Made by a program: the position numbers and the translations under genes
Assembly (NCBI RefSeq): GCF_900129445.1
Contig: NZ_FQVT01000001.1
Span: 496,001 to 560,000, forward strand
Origin: Salegentibacter echinorum
GTDB taxonomy: Bacteria; Bacteroidota; Bacteroidia; Flavobacteriales; Flavobacteriaceae
Direction: 5' to 3'
DNA: 64,000 nt
Notes under the pieces: generated by a model
Told to the model about the DNA's origin: nothing
Databases searched by the model: none
What the model saw: only the letters and a program-made list of their open reading frames with translations
Shown: piece by piece, positions 17,098 to 25,297 of the stretch
Layout: each line of letters begins with the position of its first letter
How positions within the stretch are numbered: the stretch's first letter is position 1

Positions 17098-18069
17098 ATG
17101 AGTATCTTCAAAAAAAGAACCAACTACAAACCTTTTGAATATCCCGAAATTTTAAAATTTACCGAAGCGATCAATAAATCGTTTTGGGTACATTCTGAAA
17201 TTGATTTTACTGCCGATGTCCAGGACTTTCATTCGCATCTTAGCAAGAATGAGAAACAGGTCATTAAACGCAGTCTTTTAGCCATTGCCCAAATAGAAGT
17301 GAATGTAAAATCCTTTTGGGGCGAATTATATCAACACCTGCCTAAACCCGAATTTAACGGACTTGGAAGTACTTTTGCCGAATGTGAATTTAGACATTCT
17401 GAAGCATATTCCCGCCTGCTGGAGGTTTTAGGTTATAACAACGAGTTTGGGGATTTAGTGAACACCCCGGTAATCAAAAAACGTATTGAATACCTTTCTA
17501 AAGCTCTCGCTCACACCAAATCTGGTGACGAGAAGAAATATGTACATTCCTTAATTCTCTTTTCTATTCTTATTGAAAACGTTTCCTTATTTAGCCAGTT
17601 TGCCATCATTCTATCCTTTTCCAGGTTTAATGGTGTGCTTAAAAATGTGAGTAATATTATCGCGTGGACTTCGGTAGATGAACAGGTACATGCTAATGCC
17701 GGAATTTTTATTGTAAACAAAATTAAGGAGGAGTTTCCAGAATTTTTCGATGAAAATTCTAAAGCTGAAATAAGGGAGATAGTAATGAACTCCATAGCGG
17801 TAGAAACCGAAATCCTCGATTGGATCTTTGTTGACGGGGAGATTGAGAACCTAAGTAAAAATGAACTGCTCAATTTTATGAAATTTCGCGTGGATGATAG
17901 CCTTGTGGAAATTGGTATGGAGCGCATTTTTACGAGGCCCCAGGATGGGAGATCCCTGCAATGGTTTGAAGAGGAAATTTACGCCAATAGTCTGGATGAC
18001 TTTTTCGCTAAAAGGCCGGTGGAATACACCAAACACGATAAAAGCATCACCGCAAACGATTTGTTTTAA
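17098..18069 (+). CDS. nrdB: Class I ribonucleotide reductase beta subunit, probable class Id
   Basis: Radical-generating subunit. I chose the ATG at 17098 (MSIFKKRTNYKPFEYP, 323 residues) because the longer frame from 17008 adds 30 residues unlike the family. Numbered from this start, the dimetal ligands are Glu67, Glu97, His100, Glu160, Glu195 and His198; Tyr104 sits four residues after His100, as E. coli Tyr122 does after His118. There is no N-terminal ATP cone. Related Flavobacteriia enzymes (F. johnsoniae, Leeuwenhoekiella) are known as dimanganese class Id proteins in which a metal centre, not a tyrosyl radical, starts catalysis, so class Id is likely but is inference. It precedes nrdA by 38 bp under a cobalamin riboswitch. 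Confidence 0.93.
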   Translation: MSIFKKRTNYKPFEYPEILKFTEAINKSFWVHSEIDFTADVQDFHSHLSKNEKQVIKRSLLAIAQIEVNVKSFWGELYQHLPKPEFNGLGSTFAECEFRHSEAYSRLLEVLGYNNEFGDLVNTPVIKKRIEYLSKALAHTKSGDEKKYVHSLILFSILIENVSLFSQFAIILSFSRFNGVLKNVSNIIAWTSVDEQVHANAGIFIVNKIKEEFPEFFDENSKAEIREIVMNSIAVETEILDWIFVDGEIENLSKNELLNFMKFRVDDSLVEIGMERIFTRPQDGRSLQWFEEEIYANSLDDFFAKRPVEYTKHDKSITANDLF

Positions 18070-18107
18070 AATTATCAGAAAAAAGAACATTATTAAATTC
18101 AGAAAAG

Positions 18108-19757
18108 ATGAAAGAGAGACTTTGGTGGTTAAATGAGGAAAGTCAGCAAATATTAAACCGAGGCTATTTATTAAAAGGAGAAACCACAGAAAAAGCAATA
18201 GAACGAATTGCCACGGCAGCTGCCAGAAGGTTGAAAAAGCCCGAAATGGCTTCAGCATTTATAGAAATGATAGAACGCGGTTGGATGAGTTTAAGCTCTC
18301 CTATTTGGGCCAATATGGGAACAGAAAGAGGACTTCCAATCTCCTGTTTTAATGTATATGTGCCAGATAATATTGAAGGAATTACTAATAAACTGGGCGA
18401 GGTAATTATGCAAACCAAAATAGGAGGAGGCACTTCTGGTTATTTTGGGGAATTGCGGGGCCGTGGTAGCGCAGTGACCGATAATGGAAAAAGTAGCGGT
18501 GCCACCAGTTTTATGAAACTTTTTGACACGGCTATGGACACGATTTCTCAAGGCGGGGTGCGACGCGGTGCCTTTGCGGCTTATTTGGATATAGACCATC
18601 CAGACATAAAGGAATTCCTGGAGATAAAAAACATTGGAAATCCAATACAAAATTTGTTTCACGGCGTTTGTGTTTCAGATTATTGGATGCAGGAAATGAT
18701 AGATGGTGATACCGAAAAACGGGAGATTTGGGCGAAAGTGCTTGAGAGCCGGCAACAAAAAGGTTTGCCCTATATCTTTTTTACCGATAATATTAATAGA
18801 AATAAACCCCAGGTCTATAAAGACAAAAAACTTAAAATTCACTCCAGTAATCTTTGTTCAGAAATCGCCTTACCTTCCACCAAAGAAGAATCCTTTATTT
18901 GCTGCCTTTCCTCTATGAATTTAGAGCTGTATGATGAATGGAAAGATACCGAAGCTGTAAAGCTGGCGGTTTATTTTCTCGATGCCGTGTTGGAAGAATT
19001 TATCGAAAAAACCGAAGACAATTATTATCTATCGGCTGCCAATAGGTTTGCCAAAAAACATCGCGCCCTGGGATTGGGGGTGATGGGCTGGCATTCTTAC
19101 CTGCAAAAGAATATGATTCCTTTTGAAGGTATGCAAGCGAAAAGTCTTACCACCACAATTTTTAAACATTTAGAAGCAAAAGCTTATAAAGCTTCTAGCG
19201 AGCTGGCTACTATTTATGGCGAACCCGATTTATTAAAAGGTTATGGACGTAGAAATACAACGCTTATGGCTATTGCTCCCACAACCTCTTCATCGGCGAT
19301 TCTTGGACAAACTTCCCCGGGGATAGAACCCTTTAGTAGCAACTACTATAAAGCTGGCCTCGCGAAAGGGAATTTTATGCGGAAAAATAAATACTTAAAA
19401 CTGTTACTGAAAGAAAAAGGAGTTGATACCGAAGATACCTGGAGAAGTATTATGTTTCACCACGGCAGTGTACAACACCTGGAAGTTTTAACGGCAGAAG
19501 AAAAGGCTGTCTTTAAAACTTTTAAAGAAGTAAGTCAGTTAGAAATTATTCAACAGGCTTCCATTCGGCAGAAGTTTATCGATCAGGCGCAGAGTTTAAA
19601 TTTAAATATTCCTTCTAATTTACCGGTAAAAGAAGTAAACCGATTGATGATTGAAGCCTGGGAATTAGGTGTAAAAACGCTGTATTATCAACGAAGTCAG
19701 AGTGTTTCCAAAGAATTTATTTCAGAATTGGTAACCTGTTCCAGTTGCGAGGCCTAA
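18108..19757 (+). CDS. nrdA: Ribonucleotide reductase alpha subunit, short form without ATP cone
   Basis: Catalytic subunit reducing ribonucleoside diphosphates. At 549 residues it is far shorter than E. coli NrdA (761) and begins directly before the barrel, lacking the N-terminal ATP cone. Active-site residues are visible: Cys80 in LPISCFNVY, the NLCSE loop with Asn248, thiyl Cys250 and Glu252, Cys265/266 in FICCLSSMNL, the tyrosine pair in TLYYQRS for radical transfer, and the C-terminal redox pair in TCSSCEA. It is second in the nrdBA operon, the reverse of the E. coli order. Without an ATP cone on either subunit, overall activity control by dATP is not expected through that domain. Confidence 0.95.
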   Translation: MKERLWWLNEESQQILNRGYLLKGETTEKAIERIATAAARRLKKPEMASAFIEMIERGWMSLSSPIWANMGTERGLPISCFNVYVPDNIEGITNKLGEVIMQTKIGGGTSGYFGELRGRGSAVTDNGKSSGATSFMKLFDTAMDTISQGGVRRGAFAAYLDIDHPDIKEFLEIKNIGNPIQNLFHGVCVSDYWMQEMIDGDTEKREIWAKVLESRQQKGLPYIFFTDNINRNKPQVYKDKKLKIHSSNLCSEIALPSTKEESFICCLSSMNLELYDEWKDTEAVKLAVYFLDAVLEEFIEKTEDNYYLSAANRFAKKHRALGLGVMGWHSYLQKNMIPFEGMQAKSLTTTIFKHLEAKAYKASSELATIYGEPDLLKGYGRRNTTLMAIAPTTSSSAILGQTSPGIEPFSSNYYKAGLAKGNFMRKNKYLKLLLKEKGVDTEDTWRSIMFHHGSVQHLEVLTAEEKAVFKTFKEVSQLEIIQQASIRQKFIDQAQSLNLNIPSNLPVKEVNRLMIEAWELGVKTLYYQRSQSVSKEFISELVTCSSCEA

Positions 19758-19872
19758 AAGACATATTCCTTTTCAAGTTTTAAGGTTAAAAAGCGAAGAA
19801 TAAATAGCAATTAAATTATAAAAATAAATTCGCCGATTAAACTAATCTGAATTCTATCCTATCAAACCTTTC

Positions 19873-19900
19873 GGCTTCTTCCACTATCGTAGAAGAAGCC
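19873..19900 (+). terminator. Possible terminator hairpin downstream of nrdA
   Basis: GGCTTCTTC and GAAGAAGCC form a perfect 9-bp stem with a 10-nt loop, followed by a pyrimidine-rich rather than pure T tract, 115 bp after the nrdA stop. The rest of the 406-bp spacer 19758-20163 shows no gene; the 9-bp inverted pair ACTAATCTG/CAGATTAGT flanks this hairpin. Confidence 0.4.
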
Positions 19901-20163
19901 ACCTTCTCTTTCAATTAGCACTTTTAATTCATCACTAACCAGATTAGTCTACTTTTCTGTGATGAAGTGGTAACTGCGTTTTTTATGCGTTAACTTCTAT
20001 AAACGTCAATTTTAAACTTTAAAGCGGCTGCTATTATTTTACAATTGAGTTATTATTTTTAACAGTTCAGTAAATAAAATTACAGATAATAACTAACTTA
20101 CTGCATCTTAGTGCTGTAAACCTAAAACCCCATCAACGAAATACAGAGACAAAATTATTATAG

Positions 20164-21486
20164 ATGAAACATTTAAAAAGAATATTGAGAATAAGCCTGG
20201 TAATTACTGTCGCGATTGTCTTATTGGAGATTATTTTCGCCGGTTCTAAATTTGCTAAGATTTTTGATTTTGAAACCCTGGTGATATTTTTTGGTTACAG
20301 CCTGGTGCTAACCATAATAAATGCTTCATACTTTTGGTGGTTTAACAGTAAAATAGACTGGGGAAAAGCCGGCATAAAAAAGATTATTTTAGGAACTACA
20401 GGTTCGATTATTTTAACCTTAATCGGTTTTTTTATATGTAGGTTACTGCATCACGTAGTTTATGAGGGAGAAGTATTGGAGAATTTTATAGCCGGAGAAA
20501 AGATGTCTTTTTATCTCTTCCCACTTTTAATCACCACTATAATCTCTTTGTTTTTTCATCTTGTTTATTTTTATAAAGCACTACAGGAGAATAAACTAAA
20601 AGAGCAAAAGATAATTGCCGGCACAGCCTCTGCAAAATTTGATGCTTTAAAAAATCAATTAGACCCACATTTTCTCTTCAATAGTCTTAATGTTTTAAGT
20701 GCCCTTATCGATGAAAATCCTGATTTGGCACAAAAATTTACCAGCCGACTTTCAAAAGTGTATCGTTATGTTTTAGAGCAAAAGAATAAAGAGCTGGTGG
20801 ATGTTGAACAAGAACTAAAATTTGCAAAAACATATATGGATCTTTTAAAAATGCGTTTTGAAGATGCCATTATTTTTGAAATTCCCAAGGAGTTAAAGAA
20901 TCCAGAGGCTAAAGTGGTGCCACTTTCGCTTCAGTTATTGTTAGAAAATACTATAAAACACAATATTGTAACTTCAGAAAAACCGCTGCGAATTATTATT
21001 TCCGAAGAAGAAAAGTATTTGATTGTAAGAAATAAATGGCAACCTAAAGAGATTTTAAAGCAAGGAAGTGGCGTAGGCTTATCCAATATCAAACAACGCT
21101 ATCAACTTCTTACCGATCGGGAAATTGAGATCACAAAAAATAATGAATTTTTTAGTGTGAAGCTTCCTTTATTAACCAAAATCCTAAATATGGAAAAAAG
21201 AAAGCCAGATTATACCGAGAATGGCGCATGGCTAAGAGCCAGGGAAAGGATGAAAGCTGAAAAAGAATTTTATGCCCATGTTACCTCCTATTTAATAATC
21301 ATACCTGCCCTGGCTTTATTTAATTATTTGAGCAGTGATTTTCCCTGGGCTATATTTCCTGCGGTAGGTTGGGGAATTGGAGTCTTTTTCCACTGGATAT
21401 CGATAACTAATAATAATCTATTTTTAGGTAAAAACTGGGAGGAACGTAAAATAAGAGAGTTTATAAACAAAGATAAAATAAAGTAA
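20164..21486 (+). CDS. LytS-type sensor histidine kinase with C-terminal 2TM domain
   Basis: Membrane histidine kinase of the His_kinase (LytS/YehU) type. Four hydrophobic segments lie within about residues 8-137, then the phospho-acceptor His169 in NQLDPHFLFNSLN, the N box LLLENTIKHN and the G box GSGVGLSNIKQRY. Unusually, the kinase continues into a 2TM domain (about 345-440), with the charged WLRARERMKAEKEFYAH segment, two membrane helices and the NWEERKIREF tail. The next gene encodes a free 2TM protein with the same layout and the third a LytTR regulator, making a sensory operon with gaps of 2-4 bp. The stimulus is unknown. Confidence 0.92.
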   Translation: MKHLKRILRISLVITVAIVLLEIIFAGSKFAKIFDFETLVIFFGYSLVLTIINASYFWWFNSKIDWGKAGIKKIILGTTGSIILTLIGFFICRLLHHVVYEGEVLENFIAGEKMSFYLFPLLITTIISLFFHLVYFYKALQENKLKEQKIIAGTASAKFDALKNQLDPHFLFNSLNVLSALIDENPDLAQKFTSRLSKVYRYVLEQKNKELVDVEQELKFAKTYMDLLKMRFEDAIIFEIPKELKNPEAKVVPLSLQLLLENTIKHNIVTSEKPLRIIISEEEKYLIVRNKWQPKEILKQGSGVGLSNIKQRYQLLTDREIEITKNNEFFSVKLPLLTKILNMEKRKPDYTENGAWLRARERMKAEKEFYAHVTSYLIIIPALALFNYLSSDFPWAIFPAVGWGIGVFFHWISITNNNLFLGKNWEERKIREFINKDKIK

Positions 21487-21488
21487 GT

Positions 21489-21782
21489 ATGAAAAATTCT
21501 GAAGATTCTTATGTTAAGGCACGAAAAAGGGTGAAGGAGCTGAAGGAATTCTACAATCATTTGTTTTCCTATATTTTCGTGAATATTTTACTTGCGGGAA
21601 TTAATTATTATAGTAACGCCTGGGCTTATCCCTGGTTTTTATGGGTTGTTGGAGGATGGGGAATAGGTCTTGCCTTTGATGCGCTAAAAGTTTTTCGCTT
21701 AAATCCATTTTTCAGTAAAAATTGGGAAGAGCGAAAAATAGAGGAATATATGAATGAGGAAAAGAAACAACGTTGGGAATAA
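21489..21782 (+). CDS. 2TM domain protein
   Basis: A 97-residue membrane protein with two hydrophobic helices (about 23-40 and 46-65) between a charged N-terminal helix (KARKRVKELKEFYNH) and the NWEERKIEEYMNEE tail. It closely repeats the C-terminal domain of the preceding kinase, so the two are likely paralogous units from a duplication. It starts 2 bp after the kinase stop. The role of 2TM proteins is not established; partnership with the kinase is inferred from position. Confidence 0.85.
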   Translation: MKNSEDSYVKARKRVKELKEFYNHLFSYIFVNILLAGINYYSNAWAYPWFLWVVGGWGIGLAFDALKVFRLNPFFSKNWEERKIEEYMNEEKKQRWE

Positions 21783-21786
21783 TTTT

Positions 21787-22539
21787 ATGGAGGTAATTAT
21801 AATTGAAGATGAAAAAGCTGCAGCTCGTTATTTGCAAAGAAAACTCAAGAAACTGGGACTGGAAGCAAATACCTTATTGCACTCTGTAGCCGGCGGGATT
21901 ACCTGGTTTCAGCAAAATCCTGCGCCCGATTTAATTTTTCTCGATATTCAATTAAGCGACGGAATTTCTTTTGAAATCTTTGAAAAGGTTTCGGTAAATA
22001 GTGCGATTATTTTTACTACAGCTTACGATGAGTATGCGTTGCGAGCATTTAAGCTTAATAGTATAGATTATTTGCTAAAACCTATTGATGAGGAGGAACT
22101 GGAAGCAGCAATTAAAAAGTTTAAGGAGAATTACCGCAAAGAAATTCCTGAAATAGACCTGCAGGCTTTTAGAAAAATGCTGGATGGTGAACCGGTTAAA
22201 TACTATAAAAAACGTGTAACTATACAGGTTGGTCAACATTTAAAAATTGTGGAAATGGCCGATGTTACTTGTTTTTATTCAGAAAACAAAGGAACTTATC
22301 TTGCTACAAACTCCGGAAAGAATTACCTGCTCGATACCAGCCTGGAAAACCTCGAAAAAGAATTGGATCCCGAGCAATTCTTTAGAATTAACCGTAAGGC
22401 TATTGTTAAGTTACAAAGTATAGAAGATATCATAGCATATACAAATAGCCGACTTCAACTAAAATTAAGCAACTTTTCAAAATTTCAACTTGTTGTAAGT
22501 AGGGAGCGCGTTAAACAATTTAAAAGTTGGATTTCATAA
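21787..22539 (+). CDS. LytTR-family response regulator
   Basis: Receiver domain (about 1-120) plus LytTR DNA-binding domain (about 145-250). I chose the ATG at 21787, giving MEVIIIEDEK, because regulators normally begin at this strand; the earlier start at 21754 overlaps the 2TM gene. The phospho-acceptor is Asp53 in LIFLDIQLSDG, with the acidic pair in IEDE and Lys in LLKPIDEEE. The C-terminal half carries the FYSENKGTYL and FFRINRKAIV motifs of LytTR domains. It is the cognate partner of the kinase upstream and is followed by a strong terminator. Confidence 0.94.
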   Translation: MEVIIIEDEKAAARYLQRKLKKLGLEANTLLHSVAGGITWFQQNPAPDLIFLDIQLSDGISFEIFEKVSVNSAIIFTTAYDEYALRAFKLNSIDYLLKPIDEEELEAAIKKFKENYRKEIPEIDLQAFRKMLDGEPVKYYKKRVTIQVGQHLKIVEMADVTCFYSENKGTYLATNSGKNYLLDTSLENLEKELDPEQFFRINRKAIVKLQSIEDIIAYTNSRLQLKLSNFSKFQLVVSRERVKQFKSWIS

Positions 22540-22657
22540 ATAATGGCGGTTAAAAAAACCAAAGCCTCTTTTATTTCGTAAATATTGTAAAGATTCAGAA
22601 AAGACGATTAGTCTTACCCCCTGGTTCTCAATTTTTTATTTTTTTGGTTGGTTATGT

Positions 22658-22689
22658 AAAGGTTTGCCGTAGTCTTATGGCAAACCTTT
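22658..22689 (+). terminator. Terminator of the kinase-2TM-LytTR operon
   Basis: AAAGGTTTGCC (22658-22668) pairs perfectly with 22679-22689 around a 10-nt loop, followed by an AT-rich tract. Confidence 0.8.
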
Positions 22690-22700
22690 ATTCGTTTAAT

Positions 22701-22749
22701 AGAACAAAGAACAAAGAACAAAGAGTAAAGATAAAAGAACAAAGAATTA
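22701..22749. repeat. Heptamer array, seven AGA-initial units
   Basis: Seven 7-bp units in phase: AGAACAA three times, then AGAGTAA, AGATAAA, AGAACAA and AGAATTA. It begins 11 bp after the terminator of the LytTR operon. The rest of the 502-bp spacer 22540-23041 holds only a 9-bp perfect inverted repeat CACATTTAA/TTAAATGTG (22769-22777 and 22784-22792) and no credible gene. Confidence 0.85.
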
Positions 22750-23041
22750 TTAAGAGGTATGGGAGAATCACATTTAAACAGCGTTAAATGTGTTCAATTT
22801 AAAAGCTTCAATTCTAAACTTTTGTCTCGAGTCCCGAATATTCCTTATATTTTTGAAGTCGTGGTTTTTTTTTGAATATTCAATTATTAGTGAGCACTCG
22901 ACTATTTTATTACCAAGACAGAAAAGCACAAAGAAGTTTGTAGTTTTGGGGTCTTTGTGGCTTTTCTTATTAAAGATATTAATATGTTGTTTTTAAAAAA
23001 TAGAGGCCACGAATAATAAGTTTTTCAATAATGTTTAGATT

Positions 23042-23842
23042 TTATGGTGCAGCTACGGTTCCCAGAACATACAGTTGCTCCATAGTAGGCGTTTCGCTTC
23101 CACCTTCCGGCTCCAGGGTAATTCCAAATGCTTCAGATTGATTAACATTTTCTAAACTGAATACTTTATTGTCATCTGTCTCAAAATCTTCCAGCAAACC
23201 TATGCTGGTAGGAGTGAGAGGTTGCATAGTAAGCGACCAAACCTGGTAAACTTTTCCACGCGGTGGGGTTGGCAGTTCGGCAGCATCGATGTAAGCTTTA
23301 TTTTCAGTAGCATTCCAATAAACCGAAGCATAGGCATTTGGCGCTACTTCCTGGCCTGCCAGCTGTACCCTGGTCACATTTTTATCTCTAATTACCGCGA
23401 GTAGTTCTTTTGCGTTTGTTGCGTCTTCACGAGCATCGGCTATTTGCTGTTCCATTTGAGCGTTTTGGGCTCTGGCACTGCTCAATTGATTTCTTAAATT
23501 ATTGGTGCGATTAAAGAAAAGAAATAAGCCAATTAATAATAGTAAACTGGCCGCCCAACCAGAGTAAGTAACCCAATTTATTCTTTTTACAGGAATTTTT
23601 CTGGTAGGCGTTGGAGAGACATTAGTTAATTTTTCCTTGATTGTAGTAATAAGGTGTTCAGCATTATTTGGCGCCACAGCTTTAGAGAGCATCATTAAGG
23701 CTTCTTCAATCTCCTCAACTTCCGCTTTAACCTCAGGATATTTTTTAAGCTCACGAGTCACTTCCCTGCTTTCCTTTTCAGAAAGCGCTCCATAAACATA
23801 GAGTTCCAGGATGCCAGAGTTTATGTATTCTTGAATATCCAT
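23042..23842 (-). CDS. Anti-sigma factor, RskA type
   Basis: A 266-residue single-pass membrane protein. The N-terminal cytoplasmic part (1-90) has the ELYVYGALSEKESREV segment of zinc-less anti-sigma domains; one membrane helix (about 92-110) follows, then a coiled coil rich in Q/A (about 115-150), then a periplasmic RskA C-terminal domain with YQVWSLTMQPLTPTSIGLLEDF. It starts 4 bp after the ECF sigma gene, its expected partner. By analogy with SigK/RskA, regulated proteolysis of this protein would free the sigma factor; the signal is unknown. Confidence 0.9.
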   Translation of the reverse strand: MDIQEYINSGILELYVYGALSEKESREVTRELKKYPEVKAEVEEIEEALMMLSKAVAPNNAEHLITTIKEKLTNVSPTPTRKIPVKRINWVTYSGWAASLLLLIGLFLFFNRTNNLRNQLSSARAQNAQMEQQIADAREDATNAKELLAVIRDKNVTRVQLAGQEVAPNAYASVYWNATENKAYIDAAELPTPPRGKVYQVWSLTMQPLTPTSIGLLEDFETDDNKVFSLENVNQSEAFGITLEPEGGSETPTMEQLYVLGTVAAP

Positions 23843-23846
23843 AAAA

Positions 23847-24377
23847 TTATTTGATTACAATTTTTCTTAATTGCTCAATACACATGCGGTTTCTGGTTTT
23901 TACCGTTCCCAGTGGCATATCCAGCTCTTCAGAGGTTTCTTTTTGTGTGTAACCTCTAAAGAAGAGATAATCTATAAGCTTTTTACAAACCGGTTTTAGC
24001 TTATCAATATATTTTTTAAGCCCAATACTATCCACACTTTCTGCAAAGCTTGTTTTATCTTCTAATATATTTACGAAGTTATCGGCTTTGAGGTTTTGTT
24101 GACTGTTTTTAAAGCCCTTAGACCTAATTTTATCAATCGAAGCATTTCTGGCTATATTTAAAACCCAGGTAAAAAACCTGCCTTTATCTGAATTGTAAGT
24201 AGGAGCTTTATCCCATATTTTTAGAAATACATCCTGAAGTACCTCTTCCGCAATCTTTTCATCCTTTATAATACTATAAATAATACCATAAGTGCTTTCT
24301 GAATATAATTGATATATACGCTCGAAGGCTCGGGGATTTCCATTTTGTAGTTCTGCAATTAAAGCGTCTTGTTGCAT
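23847..24377 (-). CDS. ECF RNA polymerase sigma factor (SigK-like)
   Basis: 176 residues with sigma-2 (about 20-85; AEEVLQDVFLKIWDKA and FFTWVLNIARNASIDKIR) and sigma-4 (about 118-170; FRGYTQKETSEELDMPLGTVKTR helix-turn-helix). It is first in an operon with the RskA-type anti-sigma gene 4 bp downstream. Such pairs control cell-envelope or oxidative stress genes in other bacteria; here the nearby superoxide dismutase gene is on the same strand upstream but has its own terminator, so a regulatory link is only a guess. Confidence 0.94.
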   Translation of the reverse strand: MQQDALIAELQNGNPRAFERIYQLYSESTYGIIYSIIKDEKIAEEVLQDVFLKIWDKAPTYNSDKGRFFTWVLNIARNASIDKIRSKGFKNSQQNLKADNFVNILEDKTSFAESVDSIGLKKYIDKLKPVCKKLIDYLFFRGYTQKETSEELDMPLGTVKTRNRMCIEQLRKIVIK

Positions 24378-24517
24378 AAAAGTGTGTGGCTAGTTTTATA
24401 ATGCTGCGGGAAAAACCAACAGTAGGGCAAACTACAAAAGGATTTCAATTAAATTTTGAAATAATTTATTGTTAACCTGCGAAGTAAAAATAGTTAAAAC
24501 AATTCCCCTGAAAAAAT

Positions 24518-24542
24518 AAAAAGCGGCTTTTCGCCGCTTTTT
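24518..24542 (-). terminator. Terminator after the superoxide dismutase gene
   Basis: AAAAAGCGGC pairs with GCCGCTTTTT around a 5-nt loop; on the minus strand it is followed by TTTT-rich sequence. It lies 59 bp past the dismutase stop codon. Confidence 0.88.
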
Positions 24543-24600
24543 ATTGATAATTCTATTCAGTTTAAAGACTAATACTGTAATATTTATATTCAAATAAAAA

Positions 24601-25197
24601 TTACATTTCAATTACACCACATCCTACACGGGTACCAGCAGCACCAGAAGGTTGTGAAGTGAAATCATCTACACCATCGTGTATAATTATTGCTTTTCCA
24701 ACAATATTTTTATTGTCGTCTTCACAGTCAATACACCATTCATCTGTAGTCATACTTACCGTTCCTTTTCCATTGGCATCAACTTCAAAGTTACCTATAT
24801 CTCCTTTGTGATAACCTTCAGCGTCGCCCCACTTACCGTGCTTTTCTTGAGTAGGGTTCCAGTGACCACCGGCAGATTTACCATCGGCTGATGAACAGTC
24901 TGCTTTTTGGTGAATATGAATCGCGTGTTTACCTTCTGCCAATCCATTTATTTCGGCATCCATTTTAACTTCACCGTCTTCTTCGGTGAAAGTTACGGTA
25001 CCACTAAGATCACTGCCACTTTTAGACTCTAAATCTACTGTGATTTCTTTAACTTCCTTTATTTCCGGATCTTGCATTTCTTCAGAATTCATTTCTGTTT
25101 GATTTGCATTTTCCGCATCGTTTTGTTTCTTGTTGTCTTTGCATCCTATAACAAATAATGAGGCGCAAAACACTAGTGAAAGACTAATTCTTTTCAT
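24601..25197 (-). CDS. sodC: Cu/Zn superoxide dismutase, lipoprotein
   Basis: Removes superoxide outside the cytoplasm. I chose the ATG at 25197 (MKRISLSLVFCASLFVIGC) because it gives a clean lipoprotein signal with lipobox Cys19; the longer frame to 25260 adds an implausible leader. The product is 198 residues with an acidic linker (25-60). Metal ligands are in place: His94 and His96 (HIH), bridging His112 in GGHWNP, His120, His130 and Asp133 for zinc, and His173 for copper. Cys101 and Cys193 are placed for the usual disulfide. Attachment to the outer or inner membrane is inferred from the lipobox. Confidence 0.94.
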   Translation of the reverse strand: MKRISLSLVFCASLFVIGCKDNKKQNDAENANQTEMNSEEMQDPEIKEVKEITVDLESKSGSDLSGTVTFTEEDGEVKMDAEINGLAEGKHAIHIHQKADCSSADGKSAGGHWNPTQEKHGKWGDAEGYHKGDIGNFEVDANGKGTVSMTTDEWCIDCEDDNKNIVGKAIIIHDGVDDFTSQPSGAAGTRVGCGVIEM

Positions 25198-25297
25198 AAT
25201 TATATGATTGGTTTTTAGATTTACTACATCTAAATTAAGTTTATTGAAAATGTTAACCAAAGATTTAAGGTTAGGTTAACATAGGTTTTTTGTGACT

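Noticed and set aside
22769-22792. CACATTTAA/TTAAATGTG inverted repeat as an operator
   Set aside because: It lies between two convergent operons (both 3' ends), with no promoter in range; chance or repeat remnant is as likely.
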